Below are positions 23,701 through 35,320 of a stretch of 64,000 nucleotides of DNA, piece after piece; positions within the stretch are counted from its first letter, which is position 1; each line of letters opens with the position of its first letter. The position numbers and the translations under genes are program-made. A model generated the notes under the pieces. It saw only the letters and a list, made by a program, of their open reading frames with translations, was not told the DNA's origin and did not search any database. Source of the stretch: Siniperca chuatsi (taxonomy: Eukaryota > Chordata > Actinopteri > Centrarchiformes > Sinipercidae); contig NC_058055.1 in NCBI RefSeq assembly GCF_020085105.1, positions 16,563,822-16,627,821 on the forward strand, written 5' to 3'.

Positions 23701-24783
23701 GAAGATGCAGCAGCTAAATGGAATTCAGGCAACATCCATTTTATTATTTACACCTGTGTTTTTCCTACTGTGACAAGTCAAAATGTCTGCTGTGAAAACA
23801 GTCTACAGTGGGGGGGAAACGCCAATGTGTTTGGTTCTTTCTTCAGGGGAAAAGTATTACCAGTATGAGTTCAAGCACCAGCCTTCCCACGAGGAGTGTG
23901 TCCGCATGAGCAGGTCCTCCCCGTCTTTGCTGTTCACACGATACACTGACCTCTACTGCGATCAGACATGGGAGGATTTCTTCAAAGAGCTCTTCGGAAG
24001 CTCCTGTAAGGCTCAGTTGTGTTTGTGCGCTTTCCTGTGTGTATGTCTCCAGTCATCTCTCATTTTCATTTTCTATTTGCATGTATTAGCTCCCCTTGCA
24101 CAGTTAATGAGTCCAATCTATTTTCTCTTTTTTTCTCCCTCGTCCTCATTCAGTCAACATTCAGAACCTGGGCCCTCGTTTCACCAGTCGGGACTGGCAG
24201 GGCATCAGGGCCCCTGTAGATGCTGCCATGGTGGGACGAGTCTACCTCACTCCCAACCCCACGCCATCTTCTCCTCCGCCAGCGAGGAGGCGAAGCAGTC
24301 GCAGGAGGAGGCCCAGCAAGAAGCATGGACAGCGAAGAAGGCAGAGTCGCCACGTGTTGTTTGATGATTTGTGGGGTTATGATGATTTGTATGACTACAG
24401 CGACTACAGCAACATCTTTGATGAGAGCACCACACAGGAGTACAAAAGCACTCCTGTTCAAAATGTGTATTTTTTCAAGACAGGTATGAATACATGGAGT
24501 CATTTGTATCCCTAAGGGGGGCTGTGTTTCAACAGGACAGAGAAGGGAGGCAAAAGTCTAGTAAAACAATTACAGGTATGAAAAAGATTCTCTTTAAGCT
24601 TCCTCACATTTTGGTTTGTATGTTTCTTTTCTTTTTGTGATGGCAGATAAATACTACAAAGTGGATCTGCAGACAAAACGTGTGAACTTCGCCAACCCTC
24701 CTTACCCACGATCCATTGCGAAATACTGGCTGGGCTGCAAGCATGAAGAGACACCTAATGCATCAAGGGCAGAGAAGAGATAG
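20762..24783 (+). CDS. vtn: vtn, vitronectin (8 exons, 443 aa)
   Basis: Secreted plasma and matrix adhesion glycoprotein that binds integrins, PAI-1 and heparin and restrains complement. Exons: 20762-20825, 21564-21680, 21806-22033, 22443-22582, 23097-23253, 23847-24005, 24154-24483, 24647-24783, all phase-consistent. Residues 1-19 are a signal peptide (MKPAVVLLGLILLLDTAFA). Residues 22-57 are a somatomedin-B domain with all eight cysteines. RGD is at 63-65, directly after it as in mammals. A Thr/Pro-rich linker follows, with NES and NGS sequons. Hemopexin-type repeats come next (FELDDKSILPGYPKLI, YWRFDGDVLDEDYP, YYQYEFKHQP, YYKVDLQTKRVNF). Between the last two lies an Arg/Lys cluster (333-354, RRRSSRRRR then KKHGQRRRQSR) followed by an acidic Tyr-rich stretch (359-379). 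The end RSIAKYWLGC matches human RSIAQYWLGC. Human VTN is 478 aa. Teleosts have two copies; which one this is was not decided. Confidence 0.93.
21040..21247 (-). mobile_element. hAT-like repeat fragment in vtn intron 1
   Basis: Ends with GACCCCTAGGTTGGGAACCA, the same arm as the 758-2081 element, preceded by CATTAATCATCTTACAAGCC, which also has a counterpart near 2010-2030. The other end is not clear. Confidence 0.5.
23625..23803. mobile_element. Palindromic MITE in vtn intron 5
   Basis: The left arm GTTTTCACAGCAAACATTTT and the right arm (reverse complement GTTTTCACAGCAGACATTTT) pair almost perfectly, and the pairing continues through CAGGAAAAGCACAGGTGT. The core AGGTGTTATTAATAACATTA recurs near 11283 and, degraded, near 49760. 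Short and non-coding. Confidence 0.65.
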
Positions 24784-24975
24784 GCCTGCCGACTGAGTTT
24801 GGAGGAAAAAGAGAAAAATCCACTCTGTTTTAAACACATCTCTTCATGACAAGGATTAAAGTAATTACAAACATGAACTTATAATAGCTTCTGTTATTTT
24901 TGTTGTTAAAGCATTTTGTTCTTGATAAATACCCCCTCTAATGTAAGCTAATAGGCTGAAATTCTGCATACATTT

Positions 24976-24981
24976 AATAAA
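24976..24981 (+). terminator. vtn: vtn poly(A) signal
   Basis: AATAAA 193 bp after the vtn stop codon. It is the first canonical signal after the stop, giving a short 3'UTR. Confidence 0.65.
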
Positions 24982-24989
24982 CTTGAGAT

Positions 24990-25840
24990 TTCAGCTTTCT
25001 TCTTGTCCAAATGATATAGGCAACACACACCTAATGCATGCTAGCTATCACAACTACATGCCTAACCTTAACACTGACCCTACCCTTTACTTAAACAATA
25101 TTCTGGCCTTAACCCTAAAAGTCAAATCCCTCAAACAGCCAACAATCTATGGTACAGACCAACATGTCCTCACAACAGTTTTTTTTCTCACTTTGAAGGT
25201 CTAAAGCTCAAATTTGTTTTCACAAATGGTCATACTGGTACATGTAAGTGATTATTCTCTGACACACGTGTACATGCACACACTAACCTCTGTTGCTCCA
25301 TGTGTTCATCTGCATCCCCACAACAATAAAAGATTGTTGCACTGTGACCCTGTCCTGACATTACCTCTCCAGTATCCAGCAGACACTTGTACCTCTTGAA
25401 AGAGGTGCACCCTCTGCTGGACGAAAGACCGCAAGGGAGGACACCACACACAAAAATAAAACATGTATATCATTTTACATCTGTCATCATATGTAGACTA
25501 ATGCACACATCATTTATAACCCTGTTTTCACCACTATTTTCTGTTTGCATTCACGCAGCACTTGTGTTCTGAAGTGACTGATGCATTTATCCTGCCTAAA
25601 CACAAGCTACGATATACTCAGACAACAAAGTGACTAAAAGTCTCATGTTTTGCTTATCCCTATTTAACAATATAGGCCTACATGAGTTTTAGACTTGTTA
25701 ATGAAGATTCCCTTTGTTTTGTTTGTTTTTTGAGGGTTTTTTTGTTTTGTGGCTTTTAGTTTTTCTTAATGTTTTTTGTCGCAAGTTTTTTTTCTTTTTG
25801 TGAAATTATAATCATAGTTTAGAGTCTCATCAATGCCTTC
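24990..25840. other. Downstream of vtn, no gene seen
   Basis: Intergenic sequence with a T-rich tract (about 25705-25800). No exon or structured RNA recognised. Confidence 0.5.
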
Positions 25841-26300
25841 CCAAAAGATCTTTCACCGGCCACCACAGCGATGAGTCGTAAAACATTTGCACCTGTTTAA
25901 ACGAGTTGCCTAGCACTGTCGAAAACGACTTCTGATTGGCTGAACAACGTTCGAAACCGAACGTAAAGTGTCGAATAGAGACGCACCCGCCGTTCACAGC
26001 TGCTTGTTACTAGCATTGCGACCACTTTCACTTTGTTTACCGTGTGGTACTGTATTTCTTCTTCTTCTTTAAGCACTTTGTACTTTGTTTTGATAAGTGC
26101 TCTATAAATAAAGTTTTATTTATTATTATTAAATACCTAACATCCTAAAAACTAATAGCTTAATGTCGATTTAAGAATACATCCAATACAAAGGATCTTT
26201 GCGATACAAACATGAACGTCGCTGGGGAAATCACTTCCGGTTTACAGTGTATATATTTCCCTTTATGTTTCCGCAGTAGCATACCAGTGACGTTTTAAAA
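25840..26300. promoter_or_regulatory. CpG-rich promoter-like patch without an attached gene
   Basis: The local CpG density is far above the surroundings. There is a CCAAT box (CTGATTGGCTG, 25932-25942), the inverted repeat ACGTTCG/CGAACGT (25947-25964), an ETS-type CACTTCCGG (about 26231-26239) and a GTGACG CRE half site (about 26287-26292). A repeat-like AAATAAAGTTTTATT tail near 26107 interrupts it. No coding exon follows on either strand before the LINE at 26329. Promoter role is inferred from composition and motifs. Confidence 0.35.
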
Positions 26301-26312
26301 AATTGGGTAGAT

Positions 26313-27159
26313 ATTACTCTTTTCATGTGTTCTGTTAAAGGTTTTTTGATGTACACACACTCTGTTCCCCAACTGTTTCCCTTAACTGTTCAAAACATTT
26401 CCTTTTTAGACAAAAAATGTAACAACAAGTTCTTAAGATCCGTATTGTCCAATGAATGTTTTCCTTTGCCTTTAAGAAGACGAAATATTATGAAAGGTTT
26501 CACCAGTCAAAATGTAAAATAAGTTCAGATGTAACTATTTAAAACTTCCTGTCCCACCCAAAGCTAAAGAGGTACGTTTCAAATTGTTAAATAATGTTTA
26601 TCCATGCAAAGAATTTTTACATTCAAAATTTAATATTGAAGACAATGTTTGTACTTTTTGTTTAGCTAACATTGAAACAGATGAGCATCTCTTTTTCTCG
26701 TGTGTTTATTCAAAGATATTTTGGGATAGTTTCTGTATTTGGGTTTATCAAAACAACTTAGGTGTCCGATCTTTCGATTACAGTGATGTTAAATTTGGCG
26801 TTGTACTGAAGGACAAATCAAAAGATTTAACAATTAATAGCATGATTGTTATGGCAATTTTTTTCATTCACAAATGTAAATTTGGCAATATTAAGCCTTT
26901 ATTTAATGTTTTTATTCATGATATGTCATCTTTAAAAGAGTCTTTGAATGTCTGTAAATCTAAGAATGCACTTTGGCTATGTAATAATCTGGAAGCTCTT
27001 TCTTTGAACCCTGTAACTTTGTAATTACGGCTTTCTTTGTTCTTGGTTTCATTTTTGTTCAATTGTTCGACCTGCTCTTCTTGAAATATTGAATGTTTAA
27101 TAAGCCTGTATGCTTTTTGAAATAAATATAAAAAAAAAAAAAAATTACTCTTTTCATGT
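26313..27159 (+). mobile_element. 5'-truncated L1/Tx1-type LINE with 16-bp target duplication
   Basis: The perfect direct repeat ATTACTCTTTTCATGT flanks the element (26313-26328 and 27144-27159). The right copy follows an A-run (27130-27144), as left by target-primed reverse transcription. The body (26329-27143, about 815 bp) keeps only the C-terminal end of ORF2. The open frame 26584-27024 has the zinc-knuckle CTFCLANIETDEHLFFSC (C-x2-C...H-x4-C) seen downstream of LINE reverse transcriptases. The upstream part in the same family register is interrupted by stops. The identical target repeats and clean A-tail argue for a recent insertion. It cannot encode a full protein. Confidence 0.85.
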
Positions 27160-27171
27160 CGTCTGACCTTA

Positions 27172-27353
<182 letters not shown>

Positions 27354-27539
27354 TGTACTGCTCATGTAAAACTCTACAATATGTATCTGAATAGTTCTAT
27401 ACATTTAATTCACATGAGAAAGTCCTTCTTCAGGACAATCTCACCATAAATACTCTATAGGCTAGGCTACTAAGCCTATGTACAATGTGGTCTTAAATAT
27501 GTATCTGTCTTCGAAAAACATAGGATCTTCTTTTACCAG

Positions 27540-28847
27540 TCACCCCAAAAGATAATCAATCATTGCCGCAGAAATGTCCAACTCCGACAGGTTGAAGTCG
27601 CCCAGGTCCTGAAGGCACAGATCGGACAGGTCGCCCATGGGCTCGTCAGTGCTGGAGAAGTCTTGGTGGTCCAGCTGACTCTGGTTACTCTCCTTGAGTC
27701 CAGGATGTCCGACTGCAGCGCAGCGGCTACCCACAGGCTGGGATCCCTGTGCATCTCCGAGGAAAGCCTCAAAGTCCTCTGTCAAATCCCATTCACTGAG
27801 CCCGCTGTGCGGAAACACATCATGGCAGTAATCAGTGAAGTCTGGGGTTTGGTAGTAATGGTCTTGGGGAACTCCTGGGAGACCCGGTCCGTGCGCGGTG
27901 CAGGATGTAGCTTGGTCTGCGGCGACAGGGGATGTAGGCGCGGACAAGGACATGGCCTGACTCTCCAGGATGGATGAGAGCCTGGTGGACTGAGGTAAAC
28001 TTGGAGCAGGGTAGCCTGGTGGGGACGGCAGGCTGGGAGGAGGGAAGAAAGGAGCCAACTCGGGGAACGGGGGACTGGGAGTCGGAGTGTAGGAGAACTG
28101 CGGATGAAGGTAGTCTGTGGAGGGTTTGGGGGCCTTTCTGGTTGGCTTCTTGCTCTTGAAAAAGCGTGCTCGTCGATTTTGAAACCAGACCTGTTGAAAA
28201 GAACGAATTGTGGTTATTTTTTCATGGAACACGTTATCGCAAAATTACGCATAGGAGGTCTGTGAAGCACGTGTCATACCTGAATTTTAGACTCCGGTAG
28301 CCCAGTTATGGAGGCAAGAGACTCCTTCATTTTAATGTCCGGGTACTGTGTGACAGAGAAGGCCCTCTCCAGCTCGCTTAGCTGCGCCTTGCTGAAAGTC
28401 GTGCGCTTCCGGCGGCGCTGGGTGTCCGAGCGCGTCCTGCGGGGCGCATCATGATGCACTACAGGGAGAGTGCAAGATGTTATTTCACTTTTCTGACCTC
28501 TACATTAGAATTAAACACATATTCATAGATACATATAATATATAACGACTTGCAAGGATGGTGGACTAGACTAAAAACCCTTTAAACTTAACTTTATAAA
28601 TTGTAAAATTCGCAGATAGTTAAGCAACCAAAACAAAATAGAGCATGATTTTGTTGTATTGTAACTAGTCCCTGTATTGAGAAAGTCTTAATAAAATAAA
28701 GGCATTCAGTCACTGACCTCTGCTGGAGTCCCGTGCGTAATCGTCGTTGTTGTTCATATCCAGGCACGTAGAGGACCAGTAATGTCCCGAGTAAAACGTG
28801 TTCATCTCAGAAGCATTGCCGCCAGTAAAATCTAACCCGAATGCCAT
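27540..28847 (-). CDS. sebox: sebox, paired-like homeobox factor (3 exons, 319 aa)
   Basis: Nuclear DNA-binding transcription factor related to the Mix/paired-like class. In zebrafish the sebox/mezzo gene acts in early mesendoderm. Exons: 28718-28847, 28280-28458, 27540-28190, with consistent phases. The homeodomain spans residues 58-117: [20 protein letters not shown] at its start and [12 protein letters not shown] at the recognition helix, with Gln at position 50. The intron between homeodomain residues 46 and 47 is typical of paired-like genes. The C-terminal two-thirds is Pro/Ser-rich, then acidic, ending [16 protein letters not shown], a likely activation domain. The name rests on class plus position beside vtn, as in human. 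Other fish Mix-type genes (mxtx, mixl1) are the alternative. Confidence 0.82.
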
Positions 28848-28940
28848 TCTCCTCTAGTTCACACACAAAGCAAAAGAGATTTCCCTCAAGTCTGTCCACT
28901 GGCCCTGGAGACACTGGCGAACACGCAGGATACCAGAGGG

Positions 28941-28947
28941 TTTTATA
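28941..28947 (-). promoter_or_regulatory. sebox: sebox TATA box
   Basis: Minus-strand TATAAAA (plus TTTTATA) 94 bp before the sebox start codon, in the context AAGTATAAAACCC. It predicts a start of transcription near 28910-28915. Confidence 0.6.
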
Positions 28948-28949
28948 CT

Positions 28950-30930
28950 TTGCTTGACAGACACTAAACGACCCCCTGCACCCCACCCTTTTGCACATCT
29001 GTGGATATTGTCAAGCCTTACAAACGCGTGCCTTTGATGTGTTACACACCTATTAACGGCTGTCGGGCTAATATGTGTTTGTTTGATCCCCAATGACCCG
29101 TTAATGTGCCCGTTCAGCCTATAGACGGAGCTTGTCCTATCTTGCAGGATGTGTCAGGTCACACAACACTGAGACCTTCTGGTAAAACGCTACATCTAAA
29201 ATGATTTGTAGCCCAAAGACATTTCTAAAATCAATCACACCAGTTTAGTTTGTGGGGCAAAATGGAAGAATGCAAAATGACAACATATACTTGTGCAAGT
29301 TTATATTTAGGCCGAGACGCACGGGGTTTAGATGAAATATCTATTTGATTTTCAGACAGAAGTAAGCTATTCATTTATAGTGCTCCCCAAATTATTTCAA
29401 AAAGCTAAAAGAACACATTTGGACTCCGTTACGCAAGGCTGATAACGTGGCAGGTAAAGCAACACTCACACTTTTCTGACGCGCAGTCTGTGGTACATCC
29501 TCTCCGCCACAGCTCGCTGCCTCCTGGTGCGCAGCAGAAGGGGAAAAAAACTGTGTGGATAGTGGAAGTGTATTGAAGAAGCTGTAGGAGTGTGAGGCTT
29601 CAGGCAGCTATAATGTGTTGAGGTGACAAATCGGGCTACTTTTTCTCCTTCCTGGTCGGTTGCGTTTCCACCGATCGAGACATCAAAACACCGGATAACG
29701 CACAGTCCAATGCACAGCCAGTTGCCAGGCTAGTGCCAGACTCACAGTGTATGGGCCATTAGAAGCTGAATTAAAATTTAAACACAAGGCAAACTCAGAG
29801 AGACACAAACCAAGACAGGCTTAAAACGTATTACATTAAAATGTGTCCAAGTGGTGTTTTGCTTTTAATGGTTATTTCAAATAAGTATGATGAAATGCCA
29901 TAGATTTCGCCAATAGAGATTATCTCTTGCCAGGTATTCCTATGGACAGCACGTGATGTAAGGCATTATTTTGGAGCCATAATGGCCCAGGAGCTCACAG
30001 AAGATGAGGCATTAACCTTGATGATTGGCTCAAATGAGCAGTGAAGTATTCCACATTGACTCATACCCCCGAACAATGGACCATTTCGCTCATAACTCCA
30101 ACTACTGCTGCCCGTCACATGACTTACATTAAGACAACAATATATCGATACCAAAAGTAGATGGGCTGTCGAAACCGGGTCACATGCTACCAATGCCAAT
30201 TGACACCTGTGACCCGTAACACTGAACAGTTTTATTCTGTCAAACATGGAGTGAATGTTTTAGAGATTATGTGACTCCTCTCCAGCCTCAAACCTGAGTG
30301 AGTAATCACCTCTGTAGCATTTGGCATTTTTAAAGCGTGTATTATTTGTGATATCGTCATATACTTATTTAGGTGGCCTAGTTTATTCTAAAGGCAGGTA
30401 TAAAATCCACAATCTACAGTGTTTGTTGCTCTGGAGGCACATGGAGAGTGTGAAATGAAAAGAAGCCACTAGGTGGCAACATTAGACCGTCTCTAACGTC
30501 CCTCTGATTTACTTTATAAACCTCATTGGAAACATTTGTTTTGTTTACCTTCCAAGTTGATAAAATTTAAAATTATTTAAAATATTAATAAGATATTTTC
30601 CATGTTAGCCTGCCTTTTACATAAATATTAATTAAGTGAATATAAATGAATACATAAATAAATAAATGAGGCTCAATGAAGCCTTCCAGAAAATAATTTC
30701 TCTGCAATGTGAAAACGGGGTATATAGCACTACCTTTGCTGACTACAAACATTAAATATTTAGAATATGCACACTGTATTTGAATGGTGATGAATAAGAA
30801 TATGACAGGCCTACACAAGCTAGACAGGTACAGTATGGTAACACTGAATATACAGACAGGTGACAAATAAAAGGACAAACCCCCCCAAAAAATGGTGGAG
30901 AAACATAACAAATGCAGATGTTTCCCAGAC
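28950..30930. other. Upstream of sebox, no gene seen
   Basis: Spacer with moderate CpG content near 29440-29720 but no exon with good splice borders and no recognised repeat. It could hold sebox control elements; nothing in the sequence proves it. Confidence 0.4.
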
Positions 30931-30934
30931 AGGA

Positions 30935-31175
30935 CACGTGGGCTCACTGTCATCTCTGTGAATCTTATGCGATGGCCTTCACAGTCACCAGATCTCCTCC
31001 ACAATCATCAAAACACTATAAATGAGGGCATATCTTTTGTAAGAAAGATGTCTATCCCTCCAACAGAGCTCTGAGACTTGGACACTCTATGACATGGAGC
31101 AGTGAAACTGTTTTGGAGGCTCATGTTGGCCGAACACTTTTAAGAAAATTTATGTTGTTTTTTTCCCTATAGTTT
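30935..31175 (+). mobile_element. Tc1/mariner-like transposase remnant
   Basis: The frame from 30955 gives MRWPSQSPDL, the hallmark WPxQSPDL stretch around the second catalytic Asp of Tc1-type transposases. After it comes sequence resembling the 3' end of a fish Tc1-like element (ATCATCAAAACAC, GAAACTGTTTTGGAGGCTCA, then TTTATGTTG). The residues after SPDL are lost to a deletion and no full frame remains. An old fragment. Confidence 0.55.
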
Positions 31176-31179
31176 GTCA

Positions 31180-33565
31180 TCCATCTCTTTGTGGCTAATG
31201 GCGGCTAAACACAACAAACTGCTATTTTCACTTACTAACATGCATTTCTTTGCCAAATTAGACCCATTATTTGGTTTTTGAAAGACTTTATTAGTTGAGT
31301 TTGAATGAGATTATTAACAATTATTACTAAAATGTCAGGGGTAAAATCACAAATAGACAAAATGTCCTGTTTTAGACGTGTCCCCTTTTCTTCTCACACG
31401 TTCCTTGTTCATCTCATTTTGAGTCTCTGGCTTACTCTGCAGCCCAAACTGTATTCCTGACGTCTCCAAAAAAAAAAAAAAAAACAACTCACAATACACA
31501 AGCTGTCCTCCTCTCTCTGTGTCTGAATGCTTCAATTTATACGTCACAAACTCAGGTGTGCACACAGAGAAATGCTGGTCTTCTGTGTCCACACTCCTCT
31601 CTAAGAAATCAGGATTGACACTCAGGTGTGAATGACGCTGTGCCCTCCTCTCCCTCACCTACATCCTCGCTCCCTTCCCTCACAATACACAAACACCATT
31701 CCTCGGCTCACTGTTTGATGTGGAAACTCCATCCACATTTCCTGTCAACCTGATAGATTTTTGGGCCTAATCCATGTGCTCCATGGCTGAGGCGAGGGGG
31801 TTACTCCTCGCCCCGTGTCCCGCGCTGTAAAAGCCTTTCTGGATCTGAGAAATAGAAGCTGAGTGTGATTCCAGCTTGGCTGTGGATAAAAGAATGTCAG
31901 ACTCTGTAGGGAAGGAAGGGAAAGCAGGAGACATGATTTAGTGCAGCTATAGTTACAAAATAAATAGATATTACGGCTCAGAGGGAATGTTGAGGATGAG
32001 AAACTGAAGCTTTCTGTCAGCAGCGTTTACAGCACTGCGATCTTGCAGGTCGGTGTGACTTAAGCTGGACTTTGGATGAAAGTACAGAAAGCAGGAGTGT
32101 AGAGCAGAAAGCCCATGAAGAAGAGAATTGTGGTTTTTGAGTCATTTGTTGTTCAATCAAATGACTTCACGGCACAAAACGTCAGACGTCTGGGTGACTC
32201 TTTGGATCCTGAGAGCCATCACTGTCAGCTTTCTGTACATTAAAATGTAATGCTGTCTCATTCAAAATTATGAAGACTGAATCCATTACAGTAATTGTCA
32301 GTGTTTGGACAAAAATGGTTAGTGGGGAAGACATTGTAATAATATGGTTGAAATAAACATCTTACAGTAAGTTTGATAATATGTAAACAAACATTTTATA
32401 AATGACATTTAAAGCCTGGAGGGAGTCTACTTTTTATTCACATAAAGTTTGACGAGACTGAAAACGTGCACAACAAAGAGATTCAGATCAACTTGTTTCT
32501 TATCCCTAATCCAATTCTCAAGAATGAGATGTATATACTGTTTGTGTTTGGTGTTATGTTTATATTTTCCTGTTGAGTTGTGTGTGTTTATGTATTAAAG
32601 GCCATCTACGGACATGTGCTACAAACTATCATAGGCTGTATAGTGTATGCTGTGGTATATAGCACTGGTCGACTCGTACTTGTCCCTATAAAAATAAACA
32701 TAAAATAAACTCCTCTTGACTCAGGTTTTATTTTGGATTTTAGCATTGCTTCTCAGGGACTTGGACCAGGCTGGACGGATGACGGGATATCACTCCTGAA
32801 CAAGAATATAACTCCAGGATTTCCAGGAAAATCAGACTGGATCATTATGTCAGAGAATATCACATGGTGCTGAAATTTAAAGCTTAAGTGTGACTGCTGG
32901 CATTTGATAAAAGAGGAATACATCCACAAGAGATAACTGAATAAATGCAGTATATTATATAATTACTGATTAAGATATTCTTATATACTACTACTCTTAT
33001 TTCTAACAGCGTTTGAATACAAAAAAGTATATGTAACAGCTTTAAGTAGCACCACAAAATTGTTCTTAAAATTGGTATGAGAATATTTTTTACCACTATA
33101 AAGCCTTATTCACAAAATTTCTGCAAACTTTGTGTTACAAATTGTATCAAGGCATAGAACTTTTAGATCTTTCCTTTCCAAAAAAGTCTTGCAGCACAAT
33201 TCATTATCCTGCACAATACCTGCAACTGAAACATGTTCCTGAGGGATTTTTCATATTCCTAAGGGACTTTATTAAATTGTTTATGATGACGTTAGAGGGC
33301 TCTTTGGGTCATCATGCAGTGTGGTTTGTTATGGGACAGCGCTATCCAGGTCCAGGTTGGGAACCCTTGCCATATGGAACCACAGTCTAACCAGAAAACC
33401 CAGGATGAAACCTCCTACTTCTGGCTGCATGTCACAGTTTAACCTTTTGGTGCACTGGTTTATTTAGTTTACATTTAGCAGCCTTTGCCTCCAGACGTGG
33501 CTCACATATGTGATACACACAGAAATACACTAGACTAAGAGTATACAGGCTTGCCAGCGGCTCTG
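31180..33565. other. Intergenic, no gene seen
   Basis: Includes an A16 run (31468-31484) and AT-rich sequence. A short GGTTGGGAACCC motif near 33355 recalls the hAT-like arm. No coding exon or RNA recognised. Confidence 0.4.
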
Positions 33566-33569
33566 TGAA

Positions 33570-34640
33570 GGTATACATGGCACAGCAGTACTTTTAGCTA
33601 ATTGCTAATGTCAACAGGCTAACATGCTCAATGGCATTCCCAATGTGCTAACATGCTCCATAAGGTATAATGTTTACCATGTTCAGTGTGTTAGCATGCC
33701 AACATTTGCTAATAAGTACAGCTGTAGCTGATGGGAATGCCATTAGTTTTGCAGGTATTTCAGAATCAGGTTTATAGGCCATGTATGTGACATACAGCTA
33801 AAAACAAGGACAACAAAGCTGAACAAAGATAGACAAACATAAAAAAGCACTATTATATGTATGTGAATTTTACATGTATGTAATAGTGCATATATACATG
33901 TATATATATAAAAAAAGCAACAATGACCAGCAACATACAATGTCTATAGGCTATACAAGTCAAGTGTTTCTGTAAATTGTTAACAATACAAGTGCAAAGA
34001 AATAAATAACCTATTGAATCGATATACAGTACATGAAATGGGTGGTTGTGTAGGTCTACAGTATATACACGTCATAGTATACACAGTATATACAGCGTGC
34101 AGGATTTGACAGAGATGTATGATGTGTATGACATGTTTAAAACAGTTTGTATTTTAAACTGTAATTATATCATTTATAATTTGTAGGTAAGTGGGTTAGT
34201 GTGACACTATATGACTGATTTAACTGTTCAAACTGTATTTGGTCATAAATCAAAGTATTGCACAAACTGAAATTTTGACCTGATGATGGGAGAGCTACAG
34301 GGAAAAGTCGGGGGATCATTAAAGTCATATTGTATAAAATTCCCTGCTGGAGGATGATCACAGCACGCCACTCCTATTCTACTCATTCTTATGTGGATAG
34401 CTCCACCTAATAGTTGTCAAGACATTTAACAAGCTTAAAGGCAAACATGTCAACCTCATGGTGGCGCTAGAGGAAAAATCAGGAATAAGCTAATTGGTAT
34501 GTTTGATCCTTTGGGGGCCAATTCATTTGGTAGATGTTGAGATATTTCAGTATTTGTCAGTGGCGGACCAACTGTCAGGCAGCTAGCATCCATATAGCCA
34601 TGATGCTAGCAGTGGCTAGAAGCTAATCGGCTGGCAGCAG
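33570..34640 (-). repeat. Split inverse copy of the TTAGCATGCTAAC repeat
   Basis: 33570-33768 (GGCTAACATGCTC, GATGGGAATGCCATTAG) and 34380-34640 (CACCTAATAGTTGTCAAGAC, GATGCTAGCAGTGG) read as the reverse of the 8368-8965 repeat. The intervening about 600 bp starts CAGAATCAGGTTTATAGGCC, the end of a second common fish repeat that has split the first. Edges approximate. Confidence 0.45.
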
Positions 34641-35320
34641 TTTGGTCCTGCCCCTGCGGAGGTGTGCCCTAACGCGGAGGGAGAGCTGTGCTTCACTGCC
34701 GCTAGCTTTACTCAGCTGCTCCAACGTTTCGTCTCACCATCAAGACCGAGGGGGATCTCAAGACATTAACTGAGAATTAATCAGGTAGGAATAAAACAAA
34801 ACCAACAATGTTTTCTCTCTGCCGTTTATGACCGTTGGTGTAACGGCTGGCAGACCGCGACCAACGGAGCTGTGGAAAGGTCGAAAAGCGAACTGATGAA
34901 TTTGTCAAGAAAAATAGCCCTGCAGGTTATAAGAATAACAATCAACCAGTGTGATATATATTAGGACGATATTGTCGAAGAGTCCGCCGTAGAGTAGTTA
35001 AGGTTCATTTACAAAGTGTCCGCTAAGCTTTTCCGTACGTTGCGATCTACCGGACGTCGTCCGGTTTGTTGTATCTGCGTGTAAACTGTAACGGTGTAAC
35101 GGCGGCGTCTCACTACGGCTCCTTCAACTGTGACCCAGCAGGTGTGATTCTCATGCAGGGTTTCCTATTACAACACATTCACCGTTTTCCATAAACAAAG
35201 CGCAGCGCACACAGCAGGCGGCCATAGGGCACATTTAAACCGCACCACCGGAGATCAACAAAGAGAGGCTACTGGATGAACTGGTTCGCTGCAAACACTG
35301 CGTCCGGTGATTTAACGCTT
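34640..35320 (+). promoter_or_regulatory. aldh3a2: CpG-rich likely promoter and 5' untranslated exon of aldh3a2
   Basis: A CpG-dense stretch in an otherwise AT-rich spacer, 2.7 kb before the first coding exon of aldh3a2. That coding exon has an acceptor one base before its ATG (CTCCCCAG, then GATG), so an untranslated exon must lie upstream. A donor CAG/GTAGGA at 34784/34785 could end it. The perfect palindrome ACCGGACG-T-CGTCCGGT lies at 35049-35065. No TATA box. Transcription start not determined. Confidence 0.4.

Noticed and set aside
27663-27977. Plus-strand open frame of 104 codons
   Set aside because: It is antisense to sebox exon 3, has no domain, and the minus-strand frame has clear splice borders and homology.
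30585-31004. 139-codon minus-strand open frame
   Set aside because: AT-rich hydrophobic frame overlapping a Tc1-like remnant; no splice partners and no recognisable domain.
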